A stretch of 64,000 nt of DNA from Pseudophaeobacter sp. EL27 (GCF_900313025.1 NZ_OMPQ01000009.1:674789-738788); one strand, 5' to 3'; shown: positions 1 through 8,239, counted from the first letter of the stretch. Program-made: numbers and translations. The notes: generated by a model not told the origin, from the letters alone.

Positions 1-1020
1 GTGGACTGGGTCGCCCACCATTACAGGAACAATATGGCTGCCATGATCAATGATCGGCAGGCCCAGACCTTTCAGGCGCAGTTTCAGAACCTTGGCCAGC
101 TCTTGGTGCTTTTCGCGCAGCTCTGGGTGGTCTTTGAGATAGGCAACAGAGGCCGCGGCACCCGCTGCAACCGCAGGGGAGAGCGAGGTCGTGAAGATGA
201 AACCAGGCGCATAGGAGCGGATTGCGTCACACATCTTGGGCGAGGCGGCGATATAGCCGCCCATCACCCCATAGGCCTTGGCCAATGTGCCGTTGATGAT
301 ATCAATACGATGGGCCAGATTATCCCGCTCGGTCACCCCACCACCACGCGGACCATAGAGCCCGACAGCATGGACCTCATCGAGATAGGTCAGCGCACCA
401 AATTCATCGGCCAGATCACAGATTTCCTTAATCGGGCCAAAATCGCCATCCATCGAATAGACCGATTCAAAGGCAATCAGCTTTGGCGCCGCCGGATCGT
501 CTGCTTCCAGCAGTTCACGCAGATGCGCTACATCATTGTGGCGGAACACCCGCTTGGCTCCGCCGTTGCGACGCACCCCTTCAATCATTGAGGCATGGTT
601 CAGCGCATCCGAATAGATGATCAGGCCAGGGAACAGCTTGGGTAGGGTCGAAAGCGTTGCATCATTGGCAATATAGGCCGAGGTGAACAGCAGCGCGGCC
701 TCTTTGCCATGCAGGTCCGCCAGTTCCGCCTCAAGACGTTTGTGATAGACTGTGGTGCCGGAAATATTACGGGTGCCGCCGGAGCCCGCTCCGGTGGCAT
801 CGATTGCCTCGTGCATGGCCTGCAAAACAACCGGGTTCTGGCCCATGCCGAGGTAGTCATTGCCACACCAGACCGTAATCTCCTGAGTGCTGCCATCGGG
901 GCGGGTCCAGACCGCATGAGGAAACTGGCCGTTTTTACGCTCGATGTCGATAAAGGTGCGATAGCGCCCCTCTTCGTGAAGACGATCAATGGCGGCATCG
1001 AGTTTCGCGGAATAGTCCAC
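1..1020 (-). CDS. hemA: 5-aminolevulinate synthase, 3' end beyond window
   Basis: Condenses glycine and succinyl-CoA to 5-aminolevulinate, the first step of tetrapyrrole synthesis by the C4 route. The visible 340 codons match the alphaproteobacterial HemA pattern: an N-terminus rich in [13 protein letters not shown], then [40 protein letters not shown], and the PLP-enzyme stretches [10 protein letters not shown] and [14 protein letters not shown] with the expected active-site lysine. The family is about 400 residues, so roughly the last 60-70 are missing at the window edge. I chose the GTG at 1020 because GGAG lies six bases upstream and it gives the usual MDYS-type N-terminus; an in-frame ATG at 1032 overlaps that ribosome site. 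The upstream region carries an FnrL-type box. Confidence 0.95.
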   Translation of the reverse strand, partial: MDYSAKLDAAIDRLHEEGRYRTFIDIERKNGQFPHAVWTRPDGSTQEITVWCGNDYLGMGQNPVVLQAMHEAIDATGAGSGGTRNISGTTVYHKRLEAELADLHGKEAALLFTSAYIANDATLSTLPKLFPGLIIYSDALNHASMIEGVRRNGGAKRVFRHNDVAHLRELLEADDPAAPKLIAFESVYSMDGDFGPIKEICDLADEFGALTYLDEVHAVGLYGPRGGGVTERDNLAHRIDIINGTLAKAYGVMGGYIAASPKMCDAIRSYAPGFIFTTSLSPAVAAGAAASVAYLKDHPELREKHQELAKVLKLRLKGLGLPIIDHGSHIVPVMVGDPVH

Positions 1021-1109
1021 CGGCTTCTCCATAGCTATCTTGGGGGCCCAACGTCAGGCACCACAGGCTGTGTATCTGTCACGCAGTTTTCGGGTCATAA
1101 ACCCATTCA

Positions 1110-1121
1110 CATTCATGAATG
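1110..1121. promoter_or_regulatory. 12-bp palindrome in hemA upstream region
   Basis: CATTCATGAATG is a perfect 12-bp palindrome, about 90 bases upstream of hemA and closer to the gene than the FnrL-type box. A partial direct repeat (CATTCA) sits immediately to its left. Its position suits an operator or a promoter-proximal site, but I cannot name a regulator. Confidence 0.35.
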
Positions 1122-1177
1122 AGTAACAAATGTGCGCGCTCTGATCAACCGGATACGCGCCTCACACCCTCACAACT

Positions 1178-1191
1178 TTGATACAGGTCAA
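1178..1191 (-). promoter_or_regulatory. FnrL-type box upstream of hemA
   Basis: The sequence TTGATACAGGTCAA fits the Fnr-family consensus TTGAY-N4-RTCAA on both arms. It lies about 160 bases upstream of the hemA start. In Rhodobacter species hemA is known to be induced at low oxygen by FnrL, which supports the reading. That the site is functional here is inference. Confidence 0.7.
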
Positions 1192-1512
1192 ATAGACCTA
1201 TAGCAAAAGCACGGCAAGAAGCCCTGCGTCCTCTTTGGCGCCAATCGCGCCATTTGACCTGCGACAAAAGCGAAATTAGCCGCCTATTGGAAACCAAACC
1301 GCCACTGCTGCGATCTACTGCCACCCAAATCCCTACCTACAGGATCAGGCAGCATCGCGCAGATTCGTCCCGAATTACCTTGCAAAAGCGCCGCCAGGTC
1401 ACCCCTGACTGAAGGGCGTTTTCTCCCTGTAGTAGATCTGGCCCCCCGCAGGGGAGGCTGATAGGGTTCCGCCAAGAAAACCATAAACCCACGATAATTT
1501 CCGGAGACCATG

Positions 1513-2904
1513 ATGTCCCTTAACGACGTGCTAGATCGGATTGACACAGATCTTGATGCTGCAACCGAGCGCCTGCTGGAGCTTTTGCGTATCCAATCCA
1601 TTTCCACCGACCCCGCCTTTAAGGCCGATTGTGACAAGGCAGCCGACTGGCTGGTCGAGGACCTCAACAGCATCGGCATCAAGGCCGAGAAACGCGTGAC
1701 CCCCGGCCATCCCATGGTCGTGGGCCATGTTGGCGAAGAAAACACCGATGCACCACATGTGCTGTTTTACGGCCACTACGATGTGCAACCCGTCGATCCG
1801 CTGAACCTCTGGGATACCCCGCCATTTGAGCCCCAGCTGGAAGAGACCGAACAGGGCACCGTGATCCGTGGTCGCGGCTCATCAGATGACAAGGGCCAGC
1901 TGATGACCTTTGTCGAGGCCTGTCGTGCCTGGAAGACCATCCATGGCTCCCTGCCCTGCCGCATCACCTTCTTCTTTGAAGGCGAAGAAGAGAGCGGCTC
2001 CCCGTCCCTGATCCCGTTCATGGAAGAACATGCGGCAGAGCTGAAAGCGGATTTTGCCCTGATCTGTGACACCTCGATGGTCTCTCGCGGCGTGCCCTCG
2101 ATTGCCTCGCAGCTGCGCGGCATGCTCAAGGAGGAGTTCACCTTGGTTGGCCCCAAGATCGACCTGCACTCCGGGCATTACGGCGGCCCCGGCCTTAACC
2201 CGCTGCGCGAACTCTCCCGGATCATTGCTTCGCTTTATGACGAAGAGAGCGGCGCCGTTGCTGTCGAAGGGTTCTATGAAGGCGTCAGCGAAGTTCCCGC
2301 CGAACTGCTGCGCCAGTGGGAGGCCTCGGGTTTTGACGCCAAGGATTACCTCGACACCGCCGGCTACACCCAAGCCCATGGCGAAAAGAAATACTCCATT
2401 CTTGAGCAGCAATGGGCCCGCCCAACCCTGGAAGTGAACGGCCTTTGGGGTGGCTACAACGGCGCCGGCTCCAAAACCGTCATCCCTTCTGAGGCGCATT
2501 GCAAGATCACCTGCCGCCTGGTGGGCGACATGGACCCGGATGCGCTGCAGGCCAAAATCCGCGCCCATATCGAGGCGCAGCTGAAACCCGACTGCAAAGT
2601 GGTCTGGGACAATGACAAAGAAGGCTCCAGGGCCTCGGTGATGGATATCACCCGCCCCGAGTTTGAGAAGGCCCGCCATGCCCTCTCCGACGAATGGAAC
2701 CGCGAAGCCGTGTTCTGCGGCATGGGGGGATCAATCCCAATCGCCGGGTTCTTCAAGTCCATCCTGGGCATGGAATCGATGCTGATTGGCTATGCCAATG
2801 ACGATGACGCCATCCATTCGCCCAACGAGAAGTATGACCTCAAGAGTTTCCACAAGGGCATGCGCTCCTGGGCACGTATTCTGGACGCCCTGACCAAACA
2901 GTAA
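1513..2904 (+). CDS. M20-family metallopeptidase (dipeptidase type)
   Basis: Zinc-dependent peptidase of the ArgE/DapE/CPG2 family, here 463 residues and probably a cytoplasmic dipeptidase. Diagnostic motifs in order are FYGHYDVQPVDP (first metal ligand and catalytic Asp), GRGSSDDKGQ (bridging Asp), EGEEESGS (general-base Glu and metal Glu), DLHSGHYGG in the dimerisation lid, and a late NEKYDL segment with a His just before it. Two ATG codons stand in tandem; the second (1513) is preferred because GGAG ends six bases before it. No signal peptide is seen. The gene stands alone, with a GC-rich imperfect hairpin (about 2919-2951) after its stop. Exact substrate cannot be told from sequence. Confidence 0.9.
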   Translation: MSLNDVLDRIDTDLDAATERLLELLRIQSISTDPAFKADCDKAADWLVEDLNSIGIKAEKRVTPGHPMVVGHVGEENTDAPHVLFYGHYDVQPVDPLNLWDTPPFEPQLEETEQGTVIRGRGSSDDKGQLMTFVEACRAWKTIHGSLPCRITFFFEGEEESGSPSLIPFMEEHAAELKADFALICDTSMVSRGVPSIASQLRGMLKEEFTLVGPKIDLHSGHYGGPGLNPLRELSRIIASLYDEESGAVAVEGFYEGVSEVPAELLRQWEASGFDAKDYLDTAGYTQAHGEKKYSILEQQWARPTLEVNGLWGGYNGAGSKTVIPSEAHCKITCRLVGDMDPDALQAKIRAHIEAQLKPDCKVVWDNDKEGSRASVMDITRPEFEKARHALSDEWNREAVFCGMGGSIPIAGFFKSILGMESMLIGYANDDDAIHSPNEKYDLKSFHKGMRSWARILDALTKQ

Positions 2905-3080
2905 TCTCCACGGGAGGAGCCCGCTGAATTTTGGGCCCCTCCCAGCACCTAAGCCCCCTAACGGGACAGCGCCCCAAGTTTGCGCGCATTGAGCGCAAAA
3001 GTGAACTTTCTTTAGAATTGCTTATCAAATTTTCGCGATACTGCTGCTAACGCGCTGTCTATTGCGATTGGAGATGAGTA

Positions 3081-3302
3081 ATGCCGCAAAGTAAGTTCAA
3101 ACGCCCAGCTGGTTTTGAGGGCACCCAAAGCGATCCTGAAGAAAGCTACCGTGCCGGCTACCAGCACGGCGTTCGGGTCATGCTGCGGCACTTGGAATCC
3201 GAGCAAAGCCTGGACATGGAGCGCCTGACCAAATGGGTCAATGGTGACCTGACCTCCTGGCGTCACGATGTTCAGGCAGAACCAGTCCCTCCAGCCCCTT
3301 AA
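3081..3302 (+). CDS. small hypothetical protein, 73 aa
   Basis: Not a recognised family. The protein is small, hydrophilic and without membrane segments or signal peptide, with a central ESYRAGYQHGVRVML segment likely to be helical and a proline-rich tail. It is supported as a gene by a strong ribosome site (GGAG and GAG within the twelve bases before the ATG) and by a good intrinsic terminator shortly after its stop codon, which together make a complete single-gene unit. Confidence 0.7.
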   Translation: MPQSKFKRPAGFEGTQSDPEESYRAGYQHGVRVMLRHLESEQSLDMERLTKWVNGDLTSWRHDVQAEPVPPAP

Positions 3303-3348
3303 AGGTGCTCCCCCTATACAGGCAGGCAAAATTGGTCGGCCCTTATCC

Positions 3349-3383
3349 TAGCGCACTGTCAGCCGATAGTGCGCTATTTTTTT
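3349..3383 (+). terminator. intrinsic terminator after the 73-aa gene
   Basis: Arms TAGCGCACT and AGTGCGCTA form a perfect 9-bp stem around a 10-base loop and are followed by seven T residues on the plus strand. The structure separates the small gene from the oppositely oriented tRNA cluster. Confidence 0.85.
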
Positions 3384-3452
3384 CTGATCCGAGAACCCGG
3401 GACTGCCATGACAGAATGTAGGTTTAGGATTTGGTTGGTAAGTTCAGAAAAG

Positions 3453-3529
3453 TGGCGCGGTTGACGGGGCTCGAACCCGCGACCCCCGGCGTGACAGGCC
3501 GGTACTCTAACCAGCTGAGCTACAACCGC
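3453..3529 (-). tRNA. tRNA-Asp(GTC), third copy in transcription order
   Basis: A complete 77-nt tRNA with acceptor stem GCGGTTG/CAACCGC, an anticodon loop reading CTGTCAC with GTC at the anticodon position, a TTCGAGC T-loop and an encoded CCA end. It resembles E. coli tRNA-Asp closely through the anticodon and T arms. It is the last of three copies transcribed leftwards. Confidence 0.97.
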
Positions 3530-3575
3530 GCATCTTTGCCTTTTCAGGCTGCCCCTCAGGGCGACAAAAAGAAAG

Positions 3576-3652
3576 TGGCGCGGTTGACGGGGCTCGAACC
3601 CGCGACCCCCGGCGTGACAGGCCGGTACTCTAACCAGCTGAGCTACAACCGC
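3576..3652 (-). tRNA. tRNA-Asp(GTC), second copy
   Basis: Identical over all 77 positions to the neighbouring copy, including the encoded CCA. A 46-nt spacer separates it from the copy at 3453. The identity suggests a recent tandem duplication or gene conversion. Confidence 0.97.
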
Positions 3653-3727
3653 GCATTTTCTTCTACTGTGGCTTTCACCACATCCCCATCCGGAGCGGAA
3701 TTTGGTATGCCCAAATCAGGCAGGCAG

Positions 3728-3804
3728 TGGCGCGGTTGACGGGGCTCGAACCCGCGACCCCCGGCGTGACAGGCCGGTACTCTAACCAGCTGAGCTACAA
3801 CCGC
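3728..3804 (-). tRNA. tRNA-Asp(GTC), promoter-proximal copy
   Basis: First copy in transcription order, again identical to the other two with GTC anticodon and encoded CCA. A 75-nt spacer separates it from the middle copy. A good promoter lies about 40 bases upstream. Confidence 0.97.
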
Positions 3805-3842
3805 GTGCTGCCCATCCAGCGTCGCTGCTGAATGTTGGGCTG

Positions 3843-3871
3843 TAATATTCCCAGTGCTCGGGGATCGTCAA
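3843..3871 (-). promoter_or_regulatory. sigma70-type promoter for the tRNA-Asp cluster
   Basis: Read on the minus strand, TTGACG is followed after 16-17 bases by AATATT/ATATTA. It lies 39 bases upstream of the first tRNA-Asp, a normal distance for a stable-RNA promoter. Confidence 0.6.
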
Positions 3872-4177
3872 GCGGTGTTTTGGCATTTTCGTTGGTTTGG
3901 TCAAAAAAAATAGTCAGAACATTGTAACTATTTGATTTTCATCACTTCAAAGAGGAAATCCCCGGCCACCAAAAGAAGCAGGTTCGCCTGCCCTTCGCCT
4001 TTCGCCAATGCCGGCAATTTCCACCTTTGCCATTTCTCGCCGAGTCAGCACCAGAAAAGCCTCTCGCGCAGAGTCAGAGCAACCCAAAGGAGAGCCTAAA
4101 CCCCTTTCCGCGCCCCTCCTACAGACTATAACAACACCCCAAAAGCCGGTCCGCTTCATTGACTTACCTAGAGCAGT
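3872..4177. other. gene-free AT-richer intergenic stretch
   Basis: No convincing gene. It is visibly richer in A and T than its surroundings, especially 3895-3950 (runs of A, ATTTGATTTTCATCA). It has no tRNA 3'-end duplicate, integrase fragment or clear repeat. It links the tRNA-Asp cluster to the end of the sulfotransferase-like gene. Confidence 0.5.
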
Positions 4178-4921
4178 CTAGTCGATACAGATTTCCTTCA
4201 AAATCTCCATCATCGCATCGTAGTTCGGGACAAATTTCTCAATCTGACAAGAGCTCTGTTTGCCGCTTTCGTTCAGCTTGTCCCAGTCCCACCCCTCAGC
4301 CGACACATCTATGCCAATCCGGGCCGCCAACTTGGCCGCATGTACTGAGAAGGGTTCCTCCCCCTGATAAAGCTCTTCAAAGACCAGCCAATCGTAATCG
4401 GCTTTCTGATACCTCAACTGAAAGATAGTTTGTCCGAGCCTTAGCTGGTCGCCTCTATATTGCCGGACCAACGCATCCAGATTTATCGGAGCAGGTTCAA
4501 CTTCGCCGGAAAGGATTGCCGGGTATTTTTCGGCCTCATGTTCGGGTTCCCAAGCATCGGTCGAAATTGCCATGAAAAGCGACCTCAGCCTGCGGATACT
4601 GTTACGTCGAGACAAGACAATGAAAAAATAGCCATGCTTCATGGCGCATTTAATCAACACTTTTGTCACCGCGAACGGAACAACCTCGACGCAATGCTTG
4701 ATGTTAACCTGTTCCTCCAGAAGCAAATCGATACTGGCTTCAAGAGCTTCAAGATCCTTGTCTTCCCGGAATTTCTTGACCAAATGCCCCCAAATCCGAT
4801 TTTTGTTAAACGGCTCATCCACAACCCATTCAAACGGCGAGGTTTGAATCAAGAAATTCTGCAAAGACGTACCACCAGTGCGGCGCAGCGTGAGTGTCAA
4901 TGTCGGACGGGGGTTAGACAA
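4178..4921 (-). CDS. sulfotransferase-like protein, 247 aa
   Basis: Probably transfers sulfate from PAPS to an unknown acceptor. The N-terminal TLRRTGGTSLQNFL matches the 5'-phosphosulfate-binding loop of sulfotransferases, and SRRNSIRRLRSL near residue 107 resembles the 3'-phosphate-binding segment. The fold length of about 250 residues is normal for NodH/Stf-type enzymes. I accept the TTG start at 4921 because AGGAGA lies six bases upstream. Base composition is more AT-rich than in the flanking core genes and the gene lies between two tRNA loci, so horizontal acquisition is plausible. No glycosyltransferase or polysaccharide genes lie near, so the acceptor cannot be inferred. Confidence 0.65.
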   Translation of the reverse strand: MSNPRPTLTLTLRRTGGTSLQNFLIQTSPFEWVVDEPFNKNRIWGHLVKKFREDKDLEALEASIDLLLEEQVNIKHCVEVVPFAVTKVLIKCAMKHGYFFIVLSRRNSIRRLRSLFMAISTDAWEPEHEAEKYPAILSGEVEPAPINLDALVRQYRGDQLRLGQTIFQLRYQKADYDWLVFEELYQGEEPFSVHAAKLAARIGIDVSAEGWDWDKLNESGKQSSCQIEKFVPNYDAMMEILKEICID

Positions 4922-5011
4922 GAGTTGTCTCCTACGGATACTTTGGAACTCTGCAGATTTGTTCGCAAAGTCCTAACACCCCCCGTCAGACTCTAGCAAT
5001 GCATCATGCGG

Positions 5012-5275
5012 CTAAAAAACAGTCCAATGCCCTTCACCCAGATCGATATAAATCTCATGAAATAGACACAGGATACGCGTCGCATTGAGCACTGCCCAAT
5101 GAACCAGGCGAGCATGAGACACGAGACCCAAGGCCAGAAAGCGCAGAGATAAGTACTTCTCAGGGTGCCCCCTCTTGAGCGCCTTCAAGACGCAGCACAA
5201 ATTCCAGCTTTCACTCAGATCCGAAAAGCCCGCTAAAACAGCCACAGGTTCATAAAACCTAGGAGCGCTTATCAA
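5012..5275 (-). CDS. hypothetical ORF, 87 aa (doubtful)
   Basis: An open frame of 87 codons starting at TTG, upstream of the sulfotransferase-like gene on the same strand. It has no recognisable motif and no clear ribosome site. It could be a remnant of an acquired gene or chance. It is listed because it fills most of an otherwise empty 400-base gap in the tRNA-flanked patch. Confidence 0.2.
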   Translation of the reverse strand: MISAPRFYEPVAVLAGFSDLSESWNLCCVLKALKRGHPEKYLSLRFLALGLVSHARLVHWAVLNATRILCLFHEIYIDLGEGHWTVF

Positions 5276-5321
5276 AACACACTTCCCCCAAAAGGGAATT
5301 GACTATTTTCAAGGGGGTAAA

Positions 5322-5397
<76 letters not shown>

Positions 5398-5471
5398 GAT
5401 GAGCGTGGATTTAGACAAAGACCGAGGTGGGCGCAAGAGGGGCAATGGCATTTTTTTGCAAAAAAGTCAGA

Positions 5472-6044
5472 TTACTGCAAAAGCTGCTCGCGCCCCTCCT
5501 CCAGAACATAGACACAGCCCTGCTGGTTTGAGAGCTTTGCCATTTCCTGACGCGACATCCCCAGAACAATTCCGCGCATCACCTGCCCCAGCAACCCATG
5601 CGCCACAACCACCGAGGGGCCTGTCAAAGCCTGCATAAAAGACAGGATACGGGCATGAAAGCTGGCATAGCCTTCGCCATTGGGCGCGGCACAGAACAGA
5701 TCCAGATGATAGGGGTTGTCTGCCCATATTTCGGGGAACCGTGCCTCCACCTCTGGCAGGGTCATGCCCTGAAGATCGCCGGCATGGGCCTCAGCCAATC
5801 GAGGGTCGATGGTCAAATCCGCCCCCACCAGCGCAATCGCTGCTGTTTCCCGTGCCCGGCCCAGGGGCGATACGTAACAGGTTGGGGCCTTAGCCAATAT
5901 GGGGCGCATCAGCTCCGCCTGTTGCCCTGCATGGGCCTGGCCCAGGGGGCTCAGTTGCGATTCCAACTGCCCCTGAATACGTTTTTCGGCGTTCCACAGG
6001 GTTTGTCCGTGACGCAAAAACCAGATTTTGGGAAAGGAAGTCAT
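5472..6044 (-). CDS. histidine phosphatase family protein
   Basis: Phosphoglycerate-mutase-like phosphatase of 190 residues. The catalytic LRHGQTLWNAE motif stands at residues 9-19, a second-block SPLGRARETA follows near 67, and the late VVVAHGLLGQVMRG supplies the second active-site histidine. Such proteins act on phosphate monoesters; those of this size are often cobalamin/ribazole phosphatase-like or broad-range, and nothing nearby (no cobalamin genes) narrows it. The ATG at 6044 is chosen; a TTG 18 bases upstream is the alternative. It lies directly after tRNA-Val on the same strand. Confidence 0.85.
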   Translation of the reverse strand: MTSFPKIWFLRHGQTLWNAEKRIQGQLESQLSPLGQAHAGQQAELMRPILAKAPTCYVSPLGRARETAAIALVGADLTIDPRLAEAHAGDLQGMTLPEVEARFPEIWADNPYHLDLFCAAPNGEGYASFHARILSFMQALTGPSVVVAHGLLGQVMRGIVLGMSRQEMAKLSNQQGCVYVLEEGREQLLQ

Positions 6045-6231
6045 GTGGCGACAGGCCCTCAAAATAGTAATCTTGGTGTAATCTCTTCACAGTTAGCGCT
6101 GGGTTGTCCGGAAGGAAAGGCCTCGTGTCTGAGCCCCCATGAACTCCCTCTCGACAAGACGAAAAAACTCCTGCCTTTTAGACAACAGCAAAGGCCAGGC
6201 TTTAAAGAAATACAGAGAACCCATCGTCCCT

Positions 6232-6849
6232 ATGACCCACACGCTATATTCCTTTCGCAGATGCCCCTACGCCATGCGCGCCCGTCTGGCGCTGGCCTCC
6301 GCCGAACAGCCTGTTGAGCTGCGCGAAATTGTGCTGCGAGACAAACCCGCTGCCTTTCTCGAAGCCTCGCCCAGCGCCACGGTGCCCTGTTTGGTGACCC
6401 CCGCGCAGGTCATCGATGAAAGCCTCGACATCATGATCTGGGCCCTGCGCCAAAACGACCCGGAACACTGGCTGATGATGCCTGATCGTGGCTGGGACTG
6501 GATTGCCAGGGCCGATGGCCCATTCAAACAGGCCCTGGACCGAACCAAATATGCCAGTCGCTACCCGGAAGAAGATGCGACAGCACAGCGCCAGCAGGCC
6601 GCTTTGTTTTTGTCGGATCTCGATCAACAGATCGACACCTGGATCTTTGGTCAGGCCTCAATCGCAGATTACGCCATTCTGCCCTTCGTGCGGCAGTTTG
6701 CTTTCATCGACAAGACTTGGTTTGACGCGCAGCCCTGGCCCAGCCTTCAGGCCTGGCTGGAGCGTTTTTTGACCAGCAGCAGGTTTGAAGCGATCATGCA
6801 GAAATACCCGCAATGGCAAGACGGCGATCAGGCTACACTGTTTCCCTAG
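6232..6849 (+). CDS. glutathione S-transferase-like protein
   Basis: A 205-residue thioredoxin-fold plus helical-domain protein. It opens with THTLYSFRRCPYAMRARLAL, where the CPYA segment is reminiscent of glutaredoxin-2-type GSTs with an active-site cysteine, followed by TVPCLV (cis-Pro, binding glutathione backbone) and a DES segment. The C-terminal half has the GST N-capping-type ASIADYAILPFVRQF. The ATG at 6232 is preferred over upstream starts because it aligns with the domain start, although its ribosome site is weak. Role likely glutathione-dependent reduction or detoxification; substrate unknown. Confidence 0.8.
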   Translation: MTHTLYSFRRCPYAMRARLALASAEQPVELREIVLRDKPAAFLEASPSATVPCLVTPAQVIDESLDIMIWALRQNDPEHWLMMPDRGWDWIARADGPFKQALDRTKYASRYPEEDATAQRQQAALFLSDLDQQIDTWIFGQASIADYAILPFVRQFAFIDKTWFDAQPWPSLQAWLERFLTSSRFEAIMQKYPQWQDGDQATLFP

Positions 6850-6877
6850 CCACAGGCCGGGCCTGGCACCTCAAAGA

Positions 6878-7456
6878 TCAGACCTCTGGGCATAGCCAGG
6901 CCTGAAAATAGACCTCCAGCCTGGCCTCCATCTTCTGATCATCATGCAAGGCACAGAAATTCAGCGCCATGGCCTGCGTCAGGAAAGCCTGCATACCTTC
7001 GGCCAGAAGAACTGCGGGAACATCACTGCGGAAACGCCCCATCTCAAACCAGCCAGCGACCAAGTCGATATATCGGCCAAAGGTGGTGGCAATTGCTCCG
7101 ATTTCTTCCACCGCAGCGGCGCCAGAGAGCCGCAAAATGACGTCAAAAACATAGCGTTCCTGCGTCATGAATTTCAACAGAGGCCGGTGCAGGGCCACCA
7201 CTTCTTTGATTGTATCGGGCGGAGTGGCCTGGGCCATGTCATCAAGGTGCCGATCGATCCCCGCGCCGATCAAGAGATCCATCAAGGCATCTTTATCCTT
7301 GAAATGGGAAAAAAACGTCCCCTTGGCAACACCTGCGCGCTGGACCACCTCTTCAGTTCTGAAAGCGGTATAACCGCTTTCCGCCACCAGTTCCCTGGCC
7401 ACCGCAACCAGCCGGGCACGTGTCTCCAGCGTTCTTTTCTGCATCTGTCTTGCCAT
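6878..7456 (-). CDS. TetR-family transcriptional regulator
   Basis: A 192-residue repressor. The N-terminal DNA-binding domain reads through TRARLVAVARELVAESGYTAFRTEEV, then VVQRAGVAKGTFFSHFKDKDALM, the typical TetR helix-turn-helix. The C-terminal domain is divergent, as expected for ligand binding. It is divergently transcribed from a flavin oxidoreductase gene, and the 140-bp gap carries three copies of a near-palindromic site, so it very likely represses both genes. Two starts compete: ATG 7456 sits only two bases after AAGGAG, while the in-frame ATG at 7444 is fourteen bases away. Confidence 0.9.
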   Translation of the reverse strand: MARQMQKRTLETRARLVAVARELVAESGYTAFRTEEVVQRAGVAKGTFFSHFKDKDALMDLLIGAGIDRHLDDMAQATPPDTIKEVVALHRPLLKFMTQERYVFDVILRLSGAAAVEEIGAIATTFGRYIDLVAGWFEMGRFRSDVPAVLLAEGMQAFLTQAMALNFCALHDDQKMEARLEVYFQAWLCPEV

Positions 7457-7517
7457 AGCTCCTTGCTGCCACGTGCGTCCCGAATGGTCAATTTGTCCAA
7501 AGACAATTTCACATTTA

Positions 7518-7582
7518 ATTGACTGCGGTCATTTATTTATTGACTACGGTCAGTATTTGCCAAATAAATGACCGCAGTCAAT
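7518..7582. promoter_or_regulatory. triple TetR-type operator in divergent promoter region
   Basis: Three 12-bp sites of the form TGAC-N4-GTCA are seen: TGACTGCGGTCA (7520-7531), TGACTACGGTCA (7541-7552) and TGACCGCAGTCA (7569-7580). The outer two lie in a perfect 20-bp inverted repeat (7518-7537 and 7563-7582). The middle site overlaps a plus-strand -35 (TTGACT at 7540, 17-bp spacer, AATAAA at 7563). The third overlaps a minus-strand -35. The arrangement fits autoregulation plus control of the divergent gene. Confidence 0.8.
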
Positions 7583-7595
7583 AATGGAGCAACCG

Positions 7596-8180
7596 ATGAC
7601 CCGAATCTTTGTCCTGAACGGCCATCCGGCCGAAACCTCCCTGTCCAAGGACCTGAGCCTCACCTATGAACGTGCGGCGAGTGCCAATGGCCACGAGGTC
7701 CGTATTCTGCATCTGAATGATCTGAAGTTTGATATCGACTATGGCTATGCCGGCTACACGGAGGTCAAACCTCTGGAGCCGGATTTACAGCGTTTTTTCC
7801 AGAACCTGGAATGGTGTGAGCATTTTGTGGTCACCACGCCCATGTGGTGGGGCGGGCTGCCCGGAAAATTGAAAGGGCTGTTTGATCGCACCCTGCTGCC
7901 TGGCCGGGCCTTTGATACCCGCAACACCACGATGGGCATGCCTGCCCCAATGCTCAAGGGTCGCAGCAGCCGGGTGATTGTTACCGCAGACACGCCAAAA
8001 TTCCTGATGTGGCTGCTCTATGGCAATGCGATGCTGCGCCAGACCGAACGCCAGATCCTCGGTTTTATAGGCTTGAAACCAGTCAAAACCAGCTACTTTG
8101 CCCCAGCCTCACATCCCAAGCCCAAAACAGTGGACCGTTTGCTTGGGCGCGTTCAGAAACTGGCCGCAAAGGCCGCATGA
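7596..8180 (+). CDS. NAD(P)H-dependent flavodoxin-fold oxidoreductase
   Basis: A 194-residue protein of the NQO/MdaB/KefF-like flavodoxin-fold group. It starts TRIFVLNGHPAETSLSKDL, the FMN/FAD phosphate loop, and contains VVTTPMWWGGLPGKLKGLFDR, the flavin-binding signature of quinone reductases. The likely activity is two-electron reduction of quinones or other electrophiles in the cytoplasm. The start at 7596 is chosen because GGAG lies six bases upstream; an ATG at 7584 has no ribosome site and abuts the operator. Control by the divergent TetR is strongly suggested by the shared operators. The inducer is unknown. Confidence 0.88.
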   Translation: MTRIFVLNGHPAETSLSKDLSLTYERAASANGHEVRILHLNDLKFDIDYGYAGYTEVKPLEPDLQRFFQNLEWCEHFVVTTPMWWGGLPGKLKGLFDRTLLPGRAFDTRNTTMGMPAPMLKGRSSRVIVTADTPKFLMWLLYGNAMLRQTERQILGFIGLKPVKTSYFAPASHPKPKTVDRLLGRVQKLAAKAA

Positions 8181-8239
8181 GATAGGGAAAACAGGGGGGG
8201 GGGCAGCAAAGTGGCAGCCTCCCCTGCCCCTGCTCCGCG

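Noticed and set aside
3431-3739. 102-aa repeat-containing ORF with two copies of a LTGLEPATPGVTGRYSN-type segment
   Set aside because: It is the antisense translation of the tandem tRNA-Asp genes, a well-known artefact.
3805-5321. Integrative element with attachment sites at the tRNA genes
   Set aside because: No integrase, no duplicate of either tRNA 3' end, and no flanking direct repeat found, so only an insertion-prone patch is claimed.
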